This document shows, piece after piece, positions 7,966-16,919 of a DNA stretch of 64,000 bases. A model generated the notes under the pieces. It was given only the letters and a program-made list of their open reading frames with translations. It made no database searches and was not told where the DNA came from. Source of the stretch: Sphingobacterium sp. HMA12. Its GTDB lineage: Bacteria > Bacteroidota > Bacteroidia > Sphingobacteriales > Sphingobacteriaceae. The stretch is taken from assembly GCF_002933815.1 (NCBI RefSeq), contig NZ_BEYR01000001.1, positions 1,156,659 to 1,220,658 of the forward strand, in the 5' to 3' direction. The number at the start of each line of letters is the position of its first letter. Within the stretch, counting starts at the first letter, position 1. The position numbers and the translations under genes are program-made.

Positions 7966-9198
7966 TTATTGTGCTGTATTTTTTTCGGGGGATGTCCAGA
8001 AGTTGGCAGGATCAAGCGTAATAACATTGTTTTTTAAATATTTATTGCTGCTTTTGTCAAATCCGCTCGGAATTAAAGAAATGTACTGCAGATCAGCATC
8101 GACAGACCTATATCTACTCTCTGTGTTAAACTGGCTCTTATTCGTGCATTGAATCCAATATAAATTCTTGGCCATATAATAGTCCAGGTACCAAGGTTTA
8201 CTTACTTTGGACTCAGCGTTTAGCCGGAGAGGTTGATTATTTATCAAATGTGCCCTGACTTCTTCAATACTCAGTAAATTGTTGTTGTCGTCCATCACAA
8301 ATGTACCATGGGAGGGGTCCATCCATAGCCATTTTTTTAAGGTTTCAGAATAGACACTATTGATCACATGGCAGTCAGTATCTTTGTCGTCTTTTGGCAT
8401 GCATGTAACGTAGCGCGACTTAAATCCCATTGCGAGGTACATTTCATTCAAAGTCATCGCTTTATGCCGACAGTTTATACCTTTTCCTGTTGCTTTATGG
8501 TAGTTGTAAAAATCAATCGCGTCAAATTCACATAGCGCCCAATTGCTGCCATCATATTTGATATTATTGGCAACAAAAAACATAATGTTACGGATTTTAG
8601 AAATTTCATCACCATGACCAGCTATCGAGTCTAGTTTGAAAAAATTTTTGACCGCTACTAAATTACCATTGCTTGCTGCTTGGTAGGTAAATGGAGGCAA
8701 AGCGGCATTACTTTCCTTAACATATTCTCCTGACCGCTGTAATAAGACCAATTTATCATATTGCTTCAATTGACCGAATGCTTTTACAAATTTATTTTCC
8801 TGACGGATATTGTCTAAACTAGTATCATTTAGCACATTATTATAGTCCGTATATCCCCACAAAATAGCCTTTTCAAAACTTGTAATGGCCTGTTTTTTTT
8901 GATCAAGCAATGAGTGTAAGCAAGCAAGGTTGTAGTAAATATTCGCATTAATTCCCTTGATAGTTGCTTGGAATTCCTGCTTTTCTTTTTCAGACAGCTG
9001 TAAGCTGTCCATTTTTGCCGCAATGGAATTTAATACTGTAGTGGCTTTTTGATAATCCTTTGCCGGATAATAGGAATTATAATCCTGTTCTAATTTATTA
9101 AAGTCTGAAAGGAACTTATTCCATGTCGCCGAATTTGTTTGCGCAAATGCAGTGGCTGTCAGGAATACGAACAAAAGAAGGTTAAATAATGGTTTCAT
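7966..9198 (-). CDS. Secreted transglutaminase-like protein
   Basis: Seen: 410 aa. A signal peptide spans residues 1-20 (cleavage after AFAQ). A helical region with a TPR-like unit (YYNLACLHSLLDQKKQAITSF cut at 88-108) precedes a transglutaminase-like core with the triad C243 (GINCRHKAM), H277 (DCHVIN) and D294 (WMDPSHG). Known: this fold includes proteases and peptide cross-linkers; the substrate is unknown. Inferred: periplasmic or surface enzyme. It stands alone with a terminator-like hairpin downstream. Confidence 0.85.
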   Translation of the reverse strand: MKPLFNLLLFVFLTATAFAQTNSATWNKFLSDFNKLEQDYNSYYPAKDYQKATTVLNSIAAKMDSLQLSEKEKQEFQATIKGINANIYYNLACLHSLLDQKKQAITSFEKAILWGYTDYNNVLNDTSLDNIRQENKFVKAFGQLKQYDKLVLLQRSGEYVKESNAALPPFTYQAASNGNLVAVKNFFKLDSIAGHGDEISKIRNIMFFVANNIKYDGSNWALCEFDAIDFYNYHKATGKGINCRHKAMTLNEMYLAMGFKSRYVTCMPKDDKDTDCHVINSVYSETLKKWLWMDPSHGTFVMDDNNNLLSIEEVRAHLINNQPLRLNAESKVSKPWYLDYYMAKNLYWIQCTNKSQFNTESRYRSVDADLQYISLIPSGFDKSSNKYLKNNVITLDPANFWTSPEKNTAQ

Positions 9199-9418
9199 TG
9201 GAGGTTTTTAGTTAAATATCGTTTTATTCATAATCTATTAAATCCGTTGTTAACTATCCGACATATATTCATCAAGTCAATTAATATCTTCGCTAGACAG
9301 ACAAGGTACTTGCCAAAAAGCTATCATGCTGAAAATAAAAACTTTGAATTAACACAACTGTTCAATACCGGACAATTGCTCTCTAAAAGCGGACACTTTA
9401 CACAACCTTTAAACTTTT

Positions 9419-9575
9419 CTACGGCTTCCCGTAATCAACCATTCTTTCAAACCCATACCTTAGCCTTACAGTTTGTAATAATCTTGAAAGTTAATATCTG
9501 TAAACATATTAATTCAAAATAAATAATTATATTCGGCTTGGGTATTAACCTTGCCCGATTGAAAAGTAGCATGCC
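9419..9575 (+). repeat. YbjQ leader repeat, copy a
   Basis: A conserved non-coding leader (TTTCCCGTAA..., TTAGCCTTACA, GGGTATTAACC, AAAAGTAGCATGCC) that ends at the ATG of a YbjQ gene. Further copies lie at 20787, 23812, 30991 and 46620. It fills most of the 9199-9575 gap. Confidence 0.85.
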
Positions 9576-9956
9576 ATGATAGTAACCACGACCAATTCCA
9601 TCGAAGGGAGGGAGATTTCACGATATAATGATCCAATAGCAGCCAATGTTGTCATCGACACCAATATCTTTAGCGATATAGGAGCGAGCTATGTCGATTT
9701 CTTTGGAGGTCGCTCTACGAGCTATGAGAAGAAGATGCAGGAGATGTACAAGCGTGTTACCGAAACGCTCAAGCAGCGTGCACAGACGATTCGTGCTGAT
9801 GCTATTATTGGGCTTAGTGTAGATATCGACGAAATCTCAGGAGAGGGGAGTCAGATGTTTATGATTACTGCGGTGGGTACACCAGTAAACAGGCTGCACA
9901 AGCCGCACTGGCAGATTTTGCCGATAGATCGGAATCCAAGTATCCTTATGCCGTAA
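9576..9956 (+). pseudogene. YbjQ-family (UPF0145) protein cut by an IS256 fragment, copy a
   Basis: Seen: residues 1-104 are a heavy-metal-binding/YbjQ domain (IVTTTNSIEGREISRY, the DFFGGRSTSYEKKM segment, ADAIIGLSVDID). After GTP-V the frame enters the IS256 transposase out of frame and stops after about 22 foreign residues. The last strand of the domain is lost compared with the copy at 23924. The same junction is found at 31410, so it predates the duplication. Confidence 0.8.
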
Positions 9957-10287
9957 GATCATAGAAGGAGAACTGGGACGAACTCACCGTCTTTTACGAC
10001 TTTCCACTTGAGATCCGAAGAATTATCTACACAACCAATATCATCGAAAACATGAATGGGAAGATACGTAAATACACAAAGAATAAACTGTCATTCCCCA
10101 GTGATGATGCCGTACTAAAATCTGTATATTTGGCTTTGAGAGAAATCTTTAAAAAGTGGACTATGCCTATTCATAATTGGGGCATTATCCTAAATCAGTT
10201 CTTAACTTTATTTGAAAAAAGAGTCCAGTTATAAGGAACATAACTGAACTCCGCATTTTCTATTTACACACTTAGTGGGACAGTCCC
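9888..10287 (+). mobile_element. IS256-type element, 3' fragment
   Basis: Aligns with 54240-54638 of the intact element, including the transposase C-terminus and the right inverted repeat (ACACACTTAGTGGGACAGTCCC). A TGG to TAG change at about 9963 breaks the frame; the 5' two thirds are missing. Confidence 0.9.
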
Positions 10288-11697
10288 TCACTTTTGGAGC
10301 TCAAGCAATTTTTCATTTCTCGTCTGGTAATTAATTTCACAATTTGGTAGCCATTTTTTTAAGTTGTCCTTGTCCTTCTGTGTTAAGTAATCGTCATCTA
10401 TCCGTATTGACTTCAAATTTTTCAACTGGGATATTTTTGGTGAAATATATTTTATGGGGTTGTTCCAAATTTCAAGCTTTTCTAAATTTTTAAGATCAGA
10501 AATATTATCAGGTATGCGTTCTATTTCGTTGTCAAATAGCAAAAGTTCTTTTAAATTTCCTAGAAATATTGTTTCTGTTGAAATGTTTTTGATCTTGTTG
10601 TTATATAAATAGAGTATTTCAAGCTTCCTTAGTCTACCATCGATAAATGAAAGATCCGAAAGCTGGTTGTCATTTAATGATAGCCAAGTTAGCTTTGGTA
10701 TCGTCTTAATTAGTTCCGGGAAAAGTGTCAGTTCATTCCCTGACAAGTCAAAATGTTCCAAACTATCCAATTGAGAAAGATCGCAGTCGACTTGTTTAAT
10801 CCCTGTCTTTGCAAATGAAACACTTTTAAGGTATTTTATTTGTGTTATTTTGCAAGGAAATTTATTGATCGGATTATCAGCCATAATCAAGTCTTCAAGG
10901 GATTTAATCCGGAAAATTTGTTCTGGAACTTCTTTGAACATATTACCTGACAATATCACCTTATAAAGGTTAAATTTTTCAAGACCGTTAGGAAGCGATG
11001 TCAAACTATTCGAGTTAAGCCATAGATACTGGCCCCTGCTGTCTGTTTGTATTACAGGATTTATAGTTTTATAAGCGCTTGTCTTCTTCCTTGATGCTAT
11101 TTCATTGCACAAAGAAGTCATTACATCCTTAACCGTCGATACTTCGCCGCCTGTATTAAAGAGCCACGTTTCTATTCTACTATCACAAACAATACAGTCT
11201 ATTCCAAAGTTGGGTTCCCAATTGATACGAGTGTCATCGAATTCAGGATTGTTGGCATAAGCACACCGAATAGTATTTGGAATATCTTCCATTTTTGTCG
11301 AAGTGATCAGGACTCCATCATCAGGCATAACAATTGTCTTTTTCCAAAACTTTGTTTTAGGCAATTCGGGATAACCTGCTATTCCAAAAATAATCCCTGC
11401 CTGACTTTTAAAGTTTTTCGGAAAAATGATATAATTGTGTTCTTGCCATGTCATATAGGTCACAAAGACGGAAGATATATACAGGATTGTAAAAATGGAT
11501 TGCAATGCCCAAAAGGATTTCCTATCTCTCAAAAATCTTTTAATTCCATAATCAATTAGGTATAGCATCAATCCGACTCCAACAAAGATCAATGCTAAAA
11601 TAATGAGGTAACCATATGTGAACACTACAATCAGCAATCCGAGTAGGATTGTCAATAAACCTAGTATCTTCAAAGGTGAACTTATGAGTCGTTTCAT
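10288..11697 (-). CDS. Leucine-rich-repeat membrane protein, copy 1
   Basis: Seen: 469 aa from the ATG at 11697, since upstream codons lie in the DUF4241 relic. Two close hydrophobic segments (residues about 9-47) and a third near 62-80 are followed by a domain with FGIAGYPELPKTKFW and then about nine LRR units (LDSLEHFDLSGNELTLFP is one) to the end. Known: bacterial LRRs bind proteins; no enzyme domain is visible. The copy at 31811 differs at only some twenty residues. It is the last gene of an immunity-like array and its stop codon abuts the IS256 fragment. Confidence 0.8.
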   Translation of the reverse strand: MKRLISSPLKILGLLTILLGLLIVVFTYGYLIILALIFVGVGLMLYLIDYGIKRFLRDRKSFWALQSIFTILYISSVFVTYMTWQEHNYIIFPKNFKSQAGIIFGIAGYPELPKTKFWKKTIVMPDDGVLITSTKMEDIPNTIRCAYANNPEFDDTRINWEPNFGIDCIVCDSRIETWLFNTGGEVSTVKDVMTSLCNEIASRKKTSAYKTINPVIQTDSRGQYLWLNSNSLTSLPNGLEKFNLYKVILSGNMFKEVPEQIFRIKSLEDLIMADNPINKFPCKITQIKYLKSVSFAKTGIKQVDCDLSQLDSLEHFDLSGNELTLFPELIKTIPKLTWLSLNDNQLSDLSFIDGRLRKLEILYLYNNKIKNISTETIFLGNLKELLLFDNEIERIPDNISDLKNLEKLEIWNNPIKYISPKISQLKNLKSIRIDDDYLTQKDKDNLKKWLPNCEINYQTRNEKLLELQK

Positions 11698-11710
11698 TAT
11701 TGTCTTCTTT

Positions 11711-11836
11711 TTAATACTCTCCAACATTTCGCCACAGTACAATATCAAAGTCAGTCAACAGCTGACAGATCTTACCGTCACTGTCTCGTCCGATGTAAGT
11801 AGCATAAAAACCATCTCCATACCCCGTGGAGAAAAA
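11711..11836 (-). pseudogene. DUF4241 C-terminal relic
   Basis: About 41 codons matching the end of the intact DUF4241 gene at 33234-34013 (GYGDGFYATYIGRDSD, then LLTDFDIVLWRNVG). The upstream 215 codons are gone and the fragment is fused to the 3' side of the next gene. Confidence 0.85.
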
Positions 11837-11850
11837 GATTGGCTTTTAAG

Positions 11851-12279
11851 CTATCTTTCGACATAGATAAATTCAACTTTATAGTTATCCGCTAGACACT
11901 CGAAAGTCTCATCCTTAAAAAAGAAAATGTAGTGTCTTTTGTTGTCTAAATCATCACTTAACTGTACAATCGGTTCAGGCAATTTCCTATCTAAGCCGCT
12001 AATTATTTCGTAGAATTCTCCCCATTCAAGTTGCTTCCAATTTATCCGATATTGTCCATAATAGTATCCCTCGTCATTGCAAGAGTTTAATGAATACTTG
12101 TAGGAATTTTCAAATGTAATACGTGCTTTGTCGCCCTCGACAAAGCGATCGAACATATAGTGATTAAGATAAATCTCCATTATCAAATTTTTACCTACAA
12201 TTTGTAGATTTACTTCCGGTGATACAGGGTGTGCATTCCAGTTGTTTGATAGCTGGATAAAATCAATAACTTTTGCCAT
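11851..12279 (-). CDS. Hypothetical protein, 142 aa
   Basis: Family not recognised. Seen: soluble protein with N-terminal FIQLSNNWNAHPVSPE, a WKQLEWGEFYEI segment and a beta-rich C-terminus ending in VEFIYVER. No export signal. A 40-bp relic of its 3' end lies at 35376, so the second array once carried a relative. Inferred from context: immunity-type protein. Confidence 0.6.
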   Translation of the reverse strand: MAKVIDFIQLSNNWNAHPVSPEVNLQIVGKNLIMEIYLNHYMFDRFVEGDKARITFENSYKYSLNSCNDEGYYYGQYRINWKQLEWGEFYEIISGLDRKLPEPIVQLSDDLDNKRHYIFFFKDETFECLADNYKVEFIYVER

Positions 12280-12331
12280 ATTGTCTTTAGATATAATTAT
12301 ATTGTCAGGAAATTGTACACCTTCACTTCGA

Positions 12332-12649
12332 TCAATGATCTATTTTCAATGTATCATTCAATATTTCTAAGATTTTTCCTGTACCGATCACACGGGGGCC
12401 TTCCCGAAATTCAAATAACATACCTTCGGCAAGTCTTCCTCTAAAATATATGACACCCGCTAATCGAATCGCCGCTTTAACTTCCTCTCAGGGATACACT
12501 GTATCTTTATCGATAAATGTTTGTTCACCTGATGTTTGCATTTCATCAAAATCAAATTTGATCTGTGGTCTATATTTAGAGAAAGCAGGCGTCTTTCTTC
12601 CACCTTCTTGTGTAGTTCTGTATTGCAGCAGCGCTATGAAATCAGACAT
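12332..12649 (-). pseudogene. EF-Tu C-terminal-domain-like small protein with an in-frame stop
   Basis: Seen: 105 codons. RTTQEGGRKTPAFSKYRPQI and FREGPRVIGTGKIL resemble domain 3 of EF-Tu without the GTPase. A TGA interrupts it after DKDTVYP, where relatives have glycine (GGA to TGA). Known: such stand-alone domains occur in Bacteroidota near toxin-immunity genes. Inferred: inactivated by a single base change. Confidence 0.65.
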
Positions 12650-12679
12650 ATACTAAGACTTTTTCTAAAATTAATCAAT

Positions 12680-12904
12680 TTATCGCAGTGATGAGTCATC
12701 ATCGGAATTATACTTCCTATGATGTACACCCAATGCGACTCCAAATACAACAAGTGAGCAACACATAGTGATGATATTCTCACGCCCATTTAGTAATGTG
12801 AATTTAGATAGAGGATGTGCGTGCACATAATCTGCTATTGGCCATACTACTAAAGATAACCCAATTATAATCACTATTGAAAACCAAAACTTTGGAAAAG
12901 TCAT
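12680..12904 (-). CDS. Small membrane protein, 74 aa
   Basis: Seen: two hydrophobic segments (about 6-27 and 44-62) and a charged end (RKYNSDDDSSLR). Its ATG overlaps the TGA of the upstream WapI-like frame (ATGA), suggesting translational coupling. No family recognised. Confidence 0.55.
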   Translation of the reverse strand: MTFPKFWFSIVIIIGLSLVVWPIADYVHAHPLSKFTLLNGRENIITMCCSLVVFGVALGVHHRKYNSDDDSSLR

Positions 12905-13123
12905 AGCAAATTCAGATCCTGTTTAAAATTCTCAAAGTCAAATGTTGTTAGGTCTGCTTCATATATACCGCTAAAAGCCCCGCCCTGTACTGAGATTTTA
13001 GTTTTTAACCAATTCTTATCCCAGTTGCTAGTCGCATCAATAACTAACAATCCGATTACTGTAATTGAAATTGATTGGCCCCCCTGAGTGCAATCCAATC
13101 GTAAAATCGTCAAGCTCGTCCAT
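12901..13123 (-). pseudogene. WapI-like immunity gene, frameshifted (copy 1)
   Basis: Seen: starts MDELDDFTIGLHSGG, then an extra C after a run of six G at about 13080 shifts the frame. The rest (ISITVIGLLVIDATSNWDKNWL and FSGIYEADLTTFDFENF) matches the copy at 34700. Known: the D-x-N-W-L pattern and size recall WapI-type immunity proteins; this assignment is tentative. Confidence 0.55.
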
Positions 13124-13153
13124 TTGCAATTGTTAAATTATATTATCTATACA

Positions 13154-13543
13154 TTATATTGACTCAGGTTTATTCCATTGTGGGATACCGATAAACATTT
13201 CATTTATAAATTGCTCAGTATATCGCTGCATCCCAGCTTCCTCCTTATCAAAGTAAGTCTTTATTTTTGAACAAACTTTAGGGTTGTAGCAAAGTTTGAC
13301 CCGGAGGTGTTCAACCCATTCCGCCCGGATTACAATCGTAATTAACCTTTTTGTGTCTCGGGCCAACCCAATTACCGTAATATCTTCGGTCATCCCGGCA
13401 AACCAATCGATAATATACACCTTGGTACCGGGGCTAAACTGTTTTGTACCGATACGAGTTTGTAGTTTCCCTTCACCATACTTGATGTTCTCTTTGATGT
13501 TAGCTACCAATGTCCATAGTGGTGTAGTTTCTAAATGATCCAT
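13154..13543 (-). CDS. Conserved hypothetical protein, 129 aa, copy 1
   Basis: Seen: LWTLVANIKENIKYGEG, FSPGTKVYIIDWFAGM, ITVIGLARDTKR and EHLRVKLCYNPKV. No signal or membrane segment. The copy at 34943-35332 differs at about 12 residues. I recall this pattern from uncharacterised small proteins in immunity arrays, but no function is known to me. It heads the minus-strand array that runs down to the LRR gene. Confidence 0.65.
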   Translation of the reverse strand: MDHLETTPLWTLVANIKENIKYGEGKLQTRIGTKQFSPGTKVYIIDWFAGMTEDITVIGLARDTKRLITIVIRAEWVEHLRVKLCYNPKVCSKIKTYFDKEEAGMQRYTEQFINEMFIGIPQWNKPESI

Positions 13544-13690
13544 ATCGGTTCTAATCTAAGCTTGCATTTTTAATGCTTCCATTTATTGTTCAGTAATATT
13601 CGTAATAATTGCTTTGAAAATATTGCTCCCTTGGTAGACTTACCTGTTTTTCAGACAAATTAAAAATGTTAAATTAGTTTGTTATATATT

Positions 13691-13957
13691 ATGAAAAAGA
13701 GCAAGTTTTCAGAACATCAAATCGTCAATATTCTCAAGGAATATGAGTCAGGAAAGGCCACAAAGGATATCTGCAGAGAGCATGGGATCTCCGCTGCTAC
13801 GTTCTACCAATGGAAGCAAAAATACGGAGGTATGGATGCTCAACACCTTAAGGAACTAAAAGCACTCCAAGAAGAAAATGCTCGTTTAAAACGGATGTTT
13901 GCTGACTTAAGTCTTGATCACCGTGTCTTAAAAGATATCATTGAAAAAAAGCTCTAA
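13691..13957 (+). CDS. IS3-family transposase OrfA
   Basis: Seen: 88 aa from ATG 13691. A helix-turn-helix (HQIVNILKEYESGKATKDIC, then GISAATFYQWKQKYGG) precedes a leucine-zipper-like helix ending VLKDIIEKKL. Known: OrfA binds the terminal repeats. The 3' end carries A7G at 13944-13951, a classical -1 slippery site for making the OrfAB fusion. Confidence 0.9.
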   Translation: MKKSKFSEHQIVNILKEYESGKATKDICREHGISAATFYQWKQKYGGMDAQHLKELKALQEENARLKRMFADLSLDHRVLKDIIEKKL

Positions 13958-13980
13958 AGCTTTGTGAACGTAAAGAGCTG

Positions 13981-14775
13981 GTGAACGGCGTTATAGATGA
14001 GCAAGGGATCAGTATTCATAGAGCCTGTAAGATTGTATGTATGAGTCGAAGTATGTACTACTATGACCACAAAAAGGATGATCAAATCGTTATTACAAAA
14101 TTAATGGATCTAGCATCCAGATATCCTACAAGAGGATTTGAAGCCTATTTTGGAAAAATACGGCTGGAAGGTCTGTTGTGGAACAGAAAAAGGGTGCTTC
14201 GTGTCTATCGGAATATCAACTTAAAACTTAGAGTAAAACGCAAACGTCGCATTCCGTCTCGAATTAAAGAAAAGTTAGCGGTTCCGGGCGCAGTTAATGA
14301 AACCTGGTCAATTGATTTTATGAGCGACTCTTTAGCTAATGGGCGTAGATTCAGAGTGCTGAATGTCATTGATGATTATAATCGGGAGTCATTGATAAAT
14401 GAAGCTTTCTATTCCATACCCGGCGTTAGATTGGTGCAGAAATTAAAAGAGCTATTGTTATTTAGACCCAAGCCCAAACGCATACGAACGGATAATGGTC
14501 CAGAGTTTTTGTCTAAGGTATTTATTGAGTTTTGTCACGATAACGGGATTGAGTTACAGTATATCCAGCCAGGAAAGCCTGCGCAAAATGCTTATATCGA
14601 ACGATTGAATCGGACGTTTAGGGAAGACGTATTAGACGCATACTTGTTTGGTTCACTGACAGAAGTCAATGCGTTAGCTTATGAGTGGCAGGTTGACTAT
14701 AATAGTAATCATCCACATAAATCACTAAACGGATTAAGTCCGTGGTTATATGTTAAGAATCCATTGGTTTCTTAA
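13981..14775 (+). CDS. IS3-family transposase OrfB (rve integrase)
   Basis: Seen: 264 aa from GTG 13981, in the -1 frame relative to orfA and open back into the A7G site. DDE core: D in WSIDFMSD, D in RTDNGPEF and E in QNAYIERLNRTFRED. The HKSLNGLSPW end is typical. Inferred: made mainly as an OrfAB fusion. All catalytic residues are intact, so the element may still move. Confidence 0.9.
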   Translation: MNGVIDEQGISIHRACKIVCMSRSMYYYDHKKDDQIVITKLMDLASRYPTRGFEAYFGKIRLEGLLWNRKRVLRVYRNINLKLRVKRKRRIPSRIKEKLAVPGAVNETWSIDFMSDSLANGRRFRVLNVIDDYNRESLINEAFYSIPGVRLVQKLKELLLFRPKPKRIRTDNGPEFLSKVFIEFCHDNGIELQYIQPGKPAQNAYIERLNRTFREDVLDAYLFGSLTEVNALAYEWQVDYNSNHPHKSLNGLSPWLYVKNPLVS

Positions 14776-14818
14776 AGCATATTTTATATTTATTCACTGT
14801 TTAAAAAATGGTAAGTCT

Positions 14819-15502
14819 TCACCTTTTTAAAGAGAAATTGTCTATTATTAATAGATTTATGTCATCTACTATTTTGTTGAGCCGTTTGACCTGACCTGAC
14901 TTATGTTGAGGTTCAATTTCTTCATTATTTGTTATTTTATCAATCACAAGCTGTCGAAGCCCCTGGATATATAACTGTTTTTGTTTTTTGATATCGTATA
15001 TTTTTTGATTCTCACTTTTGTCTTTCGGCATGAGGTAGATCGCGTATTCTACTTCAGCAAGCAGCCTTTTCTGTTGATGTCTAAAATATGTACCTCCTTG
15101 TTCAATAGAAGCAAATAATTCATTTATTTTTGAAAATAGCTGAAATAATCTTTTGCGCTGTGTTGCATATTTCTGTTCACCATTTACCTGCATTAAGAAA
15201 TAGGAATAGAGCATATAATAGTGATCCTTTCCAGCCTCACTATTGAACTCGATATCCTGCAGCAGGTGATAGCTCAATGTGGGATTAATTGTTTCATCAA
15301 ATACAAATTCAGGACGAACTCTTAAGATATTGTCAAAATAGTCCCGACTGTAAATTAGAGAGTCTTTCGTCTGAAAATGCAATACAATTAATGAATCTGT
15401 CGCTGCTAGTTTTGTGATAACTTTCGCCAATGACGAGTTCTTATATCCCAACAAAAGTAATATAACAATACAGATTTGGAATATTTTTACAATTAATTTC
15501 AT
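14819..15502 (-). CDS. Hypothetical exported protein, 227 aa
   Basis: Family not recognised. Seen: an N-terminal hydrophobic signal (residues 5-26), then a mainly helical protein with a basic C-terminus (FSLKR). Its TGA stop lies at the right end of the IS3 element, so the insertion may have supplied the stop and cut a few residues. No partner gene on the same strand. Confidence 0.6.
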   Translation of the reverse strand: MKLIVKIFQICIVILLLLGYKNSSLAKVITKLAATDSLIVLHFQTKDSLIYSRDYFDNILRVRPEFVFDETINPTLSYHLLQDIEFNSEAGKDHYYMLYSYFLMQVNGEQKYATQRKRLFQLFSKINELFASIEQGGTYFRHQQKRLLAEVEYAIYLMPKDKSENQKIYDIKKQKQLYIQGLRQLVIDKITNNEEIEPQHKSGQVKRLNKIVDDINLLIIDNFSLKR

Positions 15503-15638
15503 GATATGGCTTTACTGGCTACTGAATTTACAAAACGGGACTCAAAAGACAAAATATTTAACTCAATAACGATAATTTCTATATCTATTTTGTATCTTGA
15601 TGGAGTATGGTTAATCTAGATTTAAGAAGGGTATTAAT

Positions 15639-15845
15639 TTAATAGAAGACTTTAAAAGCCAGTTTTCTCCCGAGATTAATGAATTTGAACAAAAGAGCCG
15701 CCGAAATCGTTGGGACATATCAATAGATTCGATTATCGGTTTCTTGGTGCGGGCTGACGTTTAGAGCAAGAAGGTAGTGTATGTGAATGAAGAAGCAATC
15801 TGGGAATTTGTTAAAGCGAGAGCAAAAAGTAAAAAGGTGCCATAA
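15639..15845 (+). pseudogene. Small degraded gene, about 68 codons
   Basis: Seen: a frame reading IEDFKSQFSPEINEFEQKS, WDISIDSIIGFLVRADV, TAG, then VVYVNEEAIWEFVKARAKS and TAA. No start codon. The coding look on both sides of the stop suggests a dead gene of unknown family. It occupies the 15503-16017 gap. Confidence 0.35.
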
Positions 15846-15935
15846 GTTAAATTTTATCGAATACTCTGAAAAATCAATTCATATATTTGCATACTCCTGT
15901 CCCTAAAGGAGTTATTTGTCAAAAGTAAAGCGCTA

Positions 15936-15966
15936 GGCACCGAAGTCATCTTCGGTGCCGTCCTTT
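15936..15966 (+). terminator. Intrinsic terminator
   Basis: GGCACCGAAG-TCAT-CTTCGGTGCC, a perfect 10-bp stem followed by TCCTTTT, downstream of the degraded small gene. Confidence 0.85.
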
Positions 15967-16017
15967 TAAATGGATATTATTTATTAAAACTTTATTGAAT
16001 TTTCGCTTGATCTTAAT

Positions 16018-16527
16018 TTACATTTTCTTTTTAAATGAAAAGACCTGCTGCAAAACATAACTGAAAATAGAAACTAAAATAGTTGTTAGTAACGCCGAGG
16101 GGGTCGGATAAAAGTGAAGCTCTTCTACAAAAAATTTGATGAAAATATAATTCAAGAGTATACACAATAGTACGACAAGAAAATACCTAAATAAGTGTAT
16201 CCTCCTTTTTCTGTTTGCCTGTTGACTGAATACAACATACATATTCAAATAAAAGCCCAAAGGAAAGGTGATCAGAAAAGCGACGATAAAAGCTCCAATA
16301 TGGGGTGTTACCGCTAATGTTTCAGTTATTTGTATAATTTTCTTTTTAAAAATAAAATTATACGAAATGAAATAGATGAAGATGTTCAGGACAGCCACTC
16401 CTCCTCCACAAGATGCATATCTAAATGTCTTGATCGGTAGAAAGCGAAAAAATATATTATGGATATAATCCAATAAATTTATTATTAGATTTTTGGTAGT
16501 TAAATGAAGTTTTCTTAGCAAAATCAT
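16018..16527 (-). CDS. GtrA-family membrane protein
   Basis: Seen: 169 aa with four hydrophobic segments (about 42-61, 76-98, 114-132, 143-160). The FRYASCGGGVAVLNIFIYF start and the FPLGFYLNMYVVF middle fit GtrA. Known: GtrA proteins flip or assist undecaprenyl-linked sugars in cell-surface glycosylation. No glycosyltransferase lies next to it, so its partner is not seen. Confidence 0.85.
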   Translation of the reverse strand: MILLRKLHLTTKNLIINLLDYIHNIFFRFLPIKTFRYASCGGGVAVLNIFIYFISYNFIFKKKIIQITETLAVTPHIGAFIVAFLITFPLGFYLNMYVVFSQQANRKRRIHLFRYFLVVLLCILLNYIFIKFFVEELHFYPTPSALLTTILVSIFSYVLQQVFSFKKKM

Positions 16528-16668
16528 AAATTGTCCTTCGGTGTGTCTATCACTAAAACAGGTGCAATACTAACATTTTATTTTTACAATTCCCCTCTCT
16601 GATGGCAATGCAATTGCAGCGTGCGATGCTGAAACTTACAATAGCCAAATTAAATTGGAGTAAATTGA

Positions 16669-16845
16669 AATGATCTTTACTATAGTAAGGCATGGGCGGT
16701 TTTTGATTATCCGATCTATTGGTCAGATCCAGTTCCCGTCAATTCGGATATTCCTGTCCACGTAAACCATGGTGGAACGATTGACTATTGCGAATGTTGG
16801 ATAAAACATGACCCCGTTCTTACAATAGAAAAAGTAGAGAGGTAG
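16669..16845 (+). pseudogene. Gene relic, about 58 codons
   Basis: Seen: an open stretch without start codon reading YYSKAWAVFDYPIYWSDP and HVNHGGTIDYCECWIKHDP, ending TAG. It looks coding but no family was recognised. The rest of the 16528-17161 gap holds only a terminator. Confidence 0.35.
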
Positions 16846-16887
16846 ATATAATTACATTTGGAACTGTTTCTTAAAGTGAAGAAGCTT

Positions 16888-16919
16888 TGCGGAGTTCGAT
16901 TGGACTCCGTTCTTTTTTT
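16888..16919 (+). terminator. Intrinsic terminator
   Basis: CGGAGT-TCGATTGG-ACTCCG followed by TTCTTTTTTT. Confidence 0.85.

Larger units (their letters stand above)
13635..14820 (+). mobile_element. IS3-family insertion sequence (complete)
   Basis: Seen: imperfect terminal inverted repeats (left AGACTTACCTGTTTTTCAG, right ending GGTAAGTCT) enclose orfA and orfB. The right end touches the stop of the next gene. No clear target duplication was found. It lies just upstream of the first immunity array. Confidence 0.85.
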
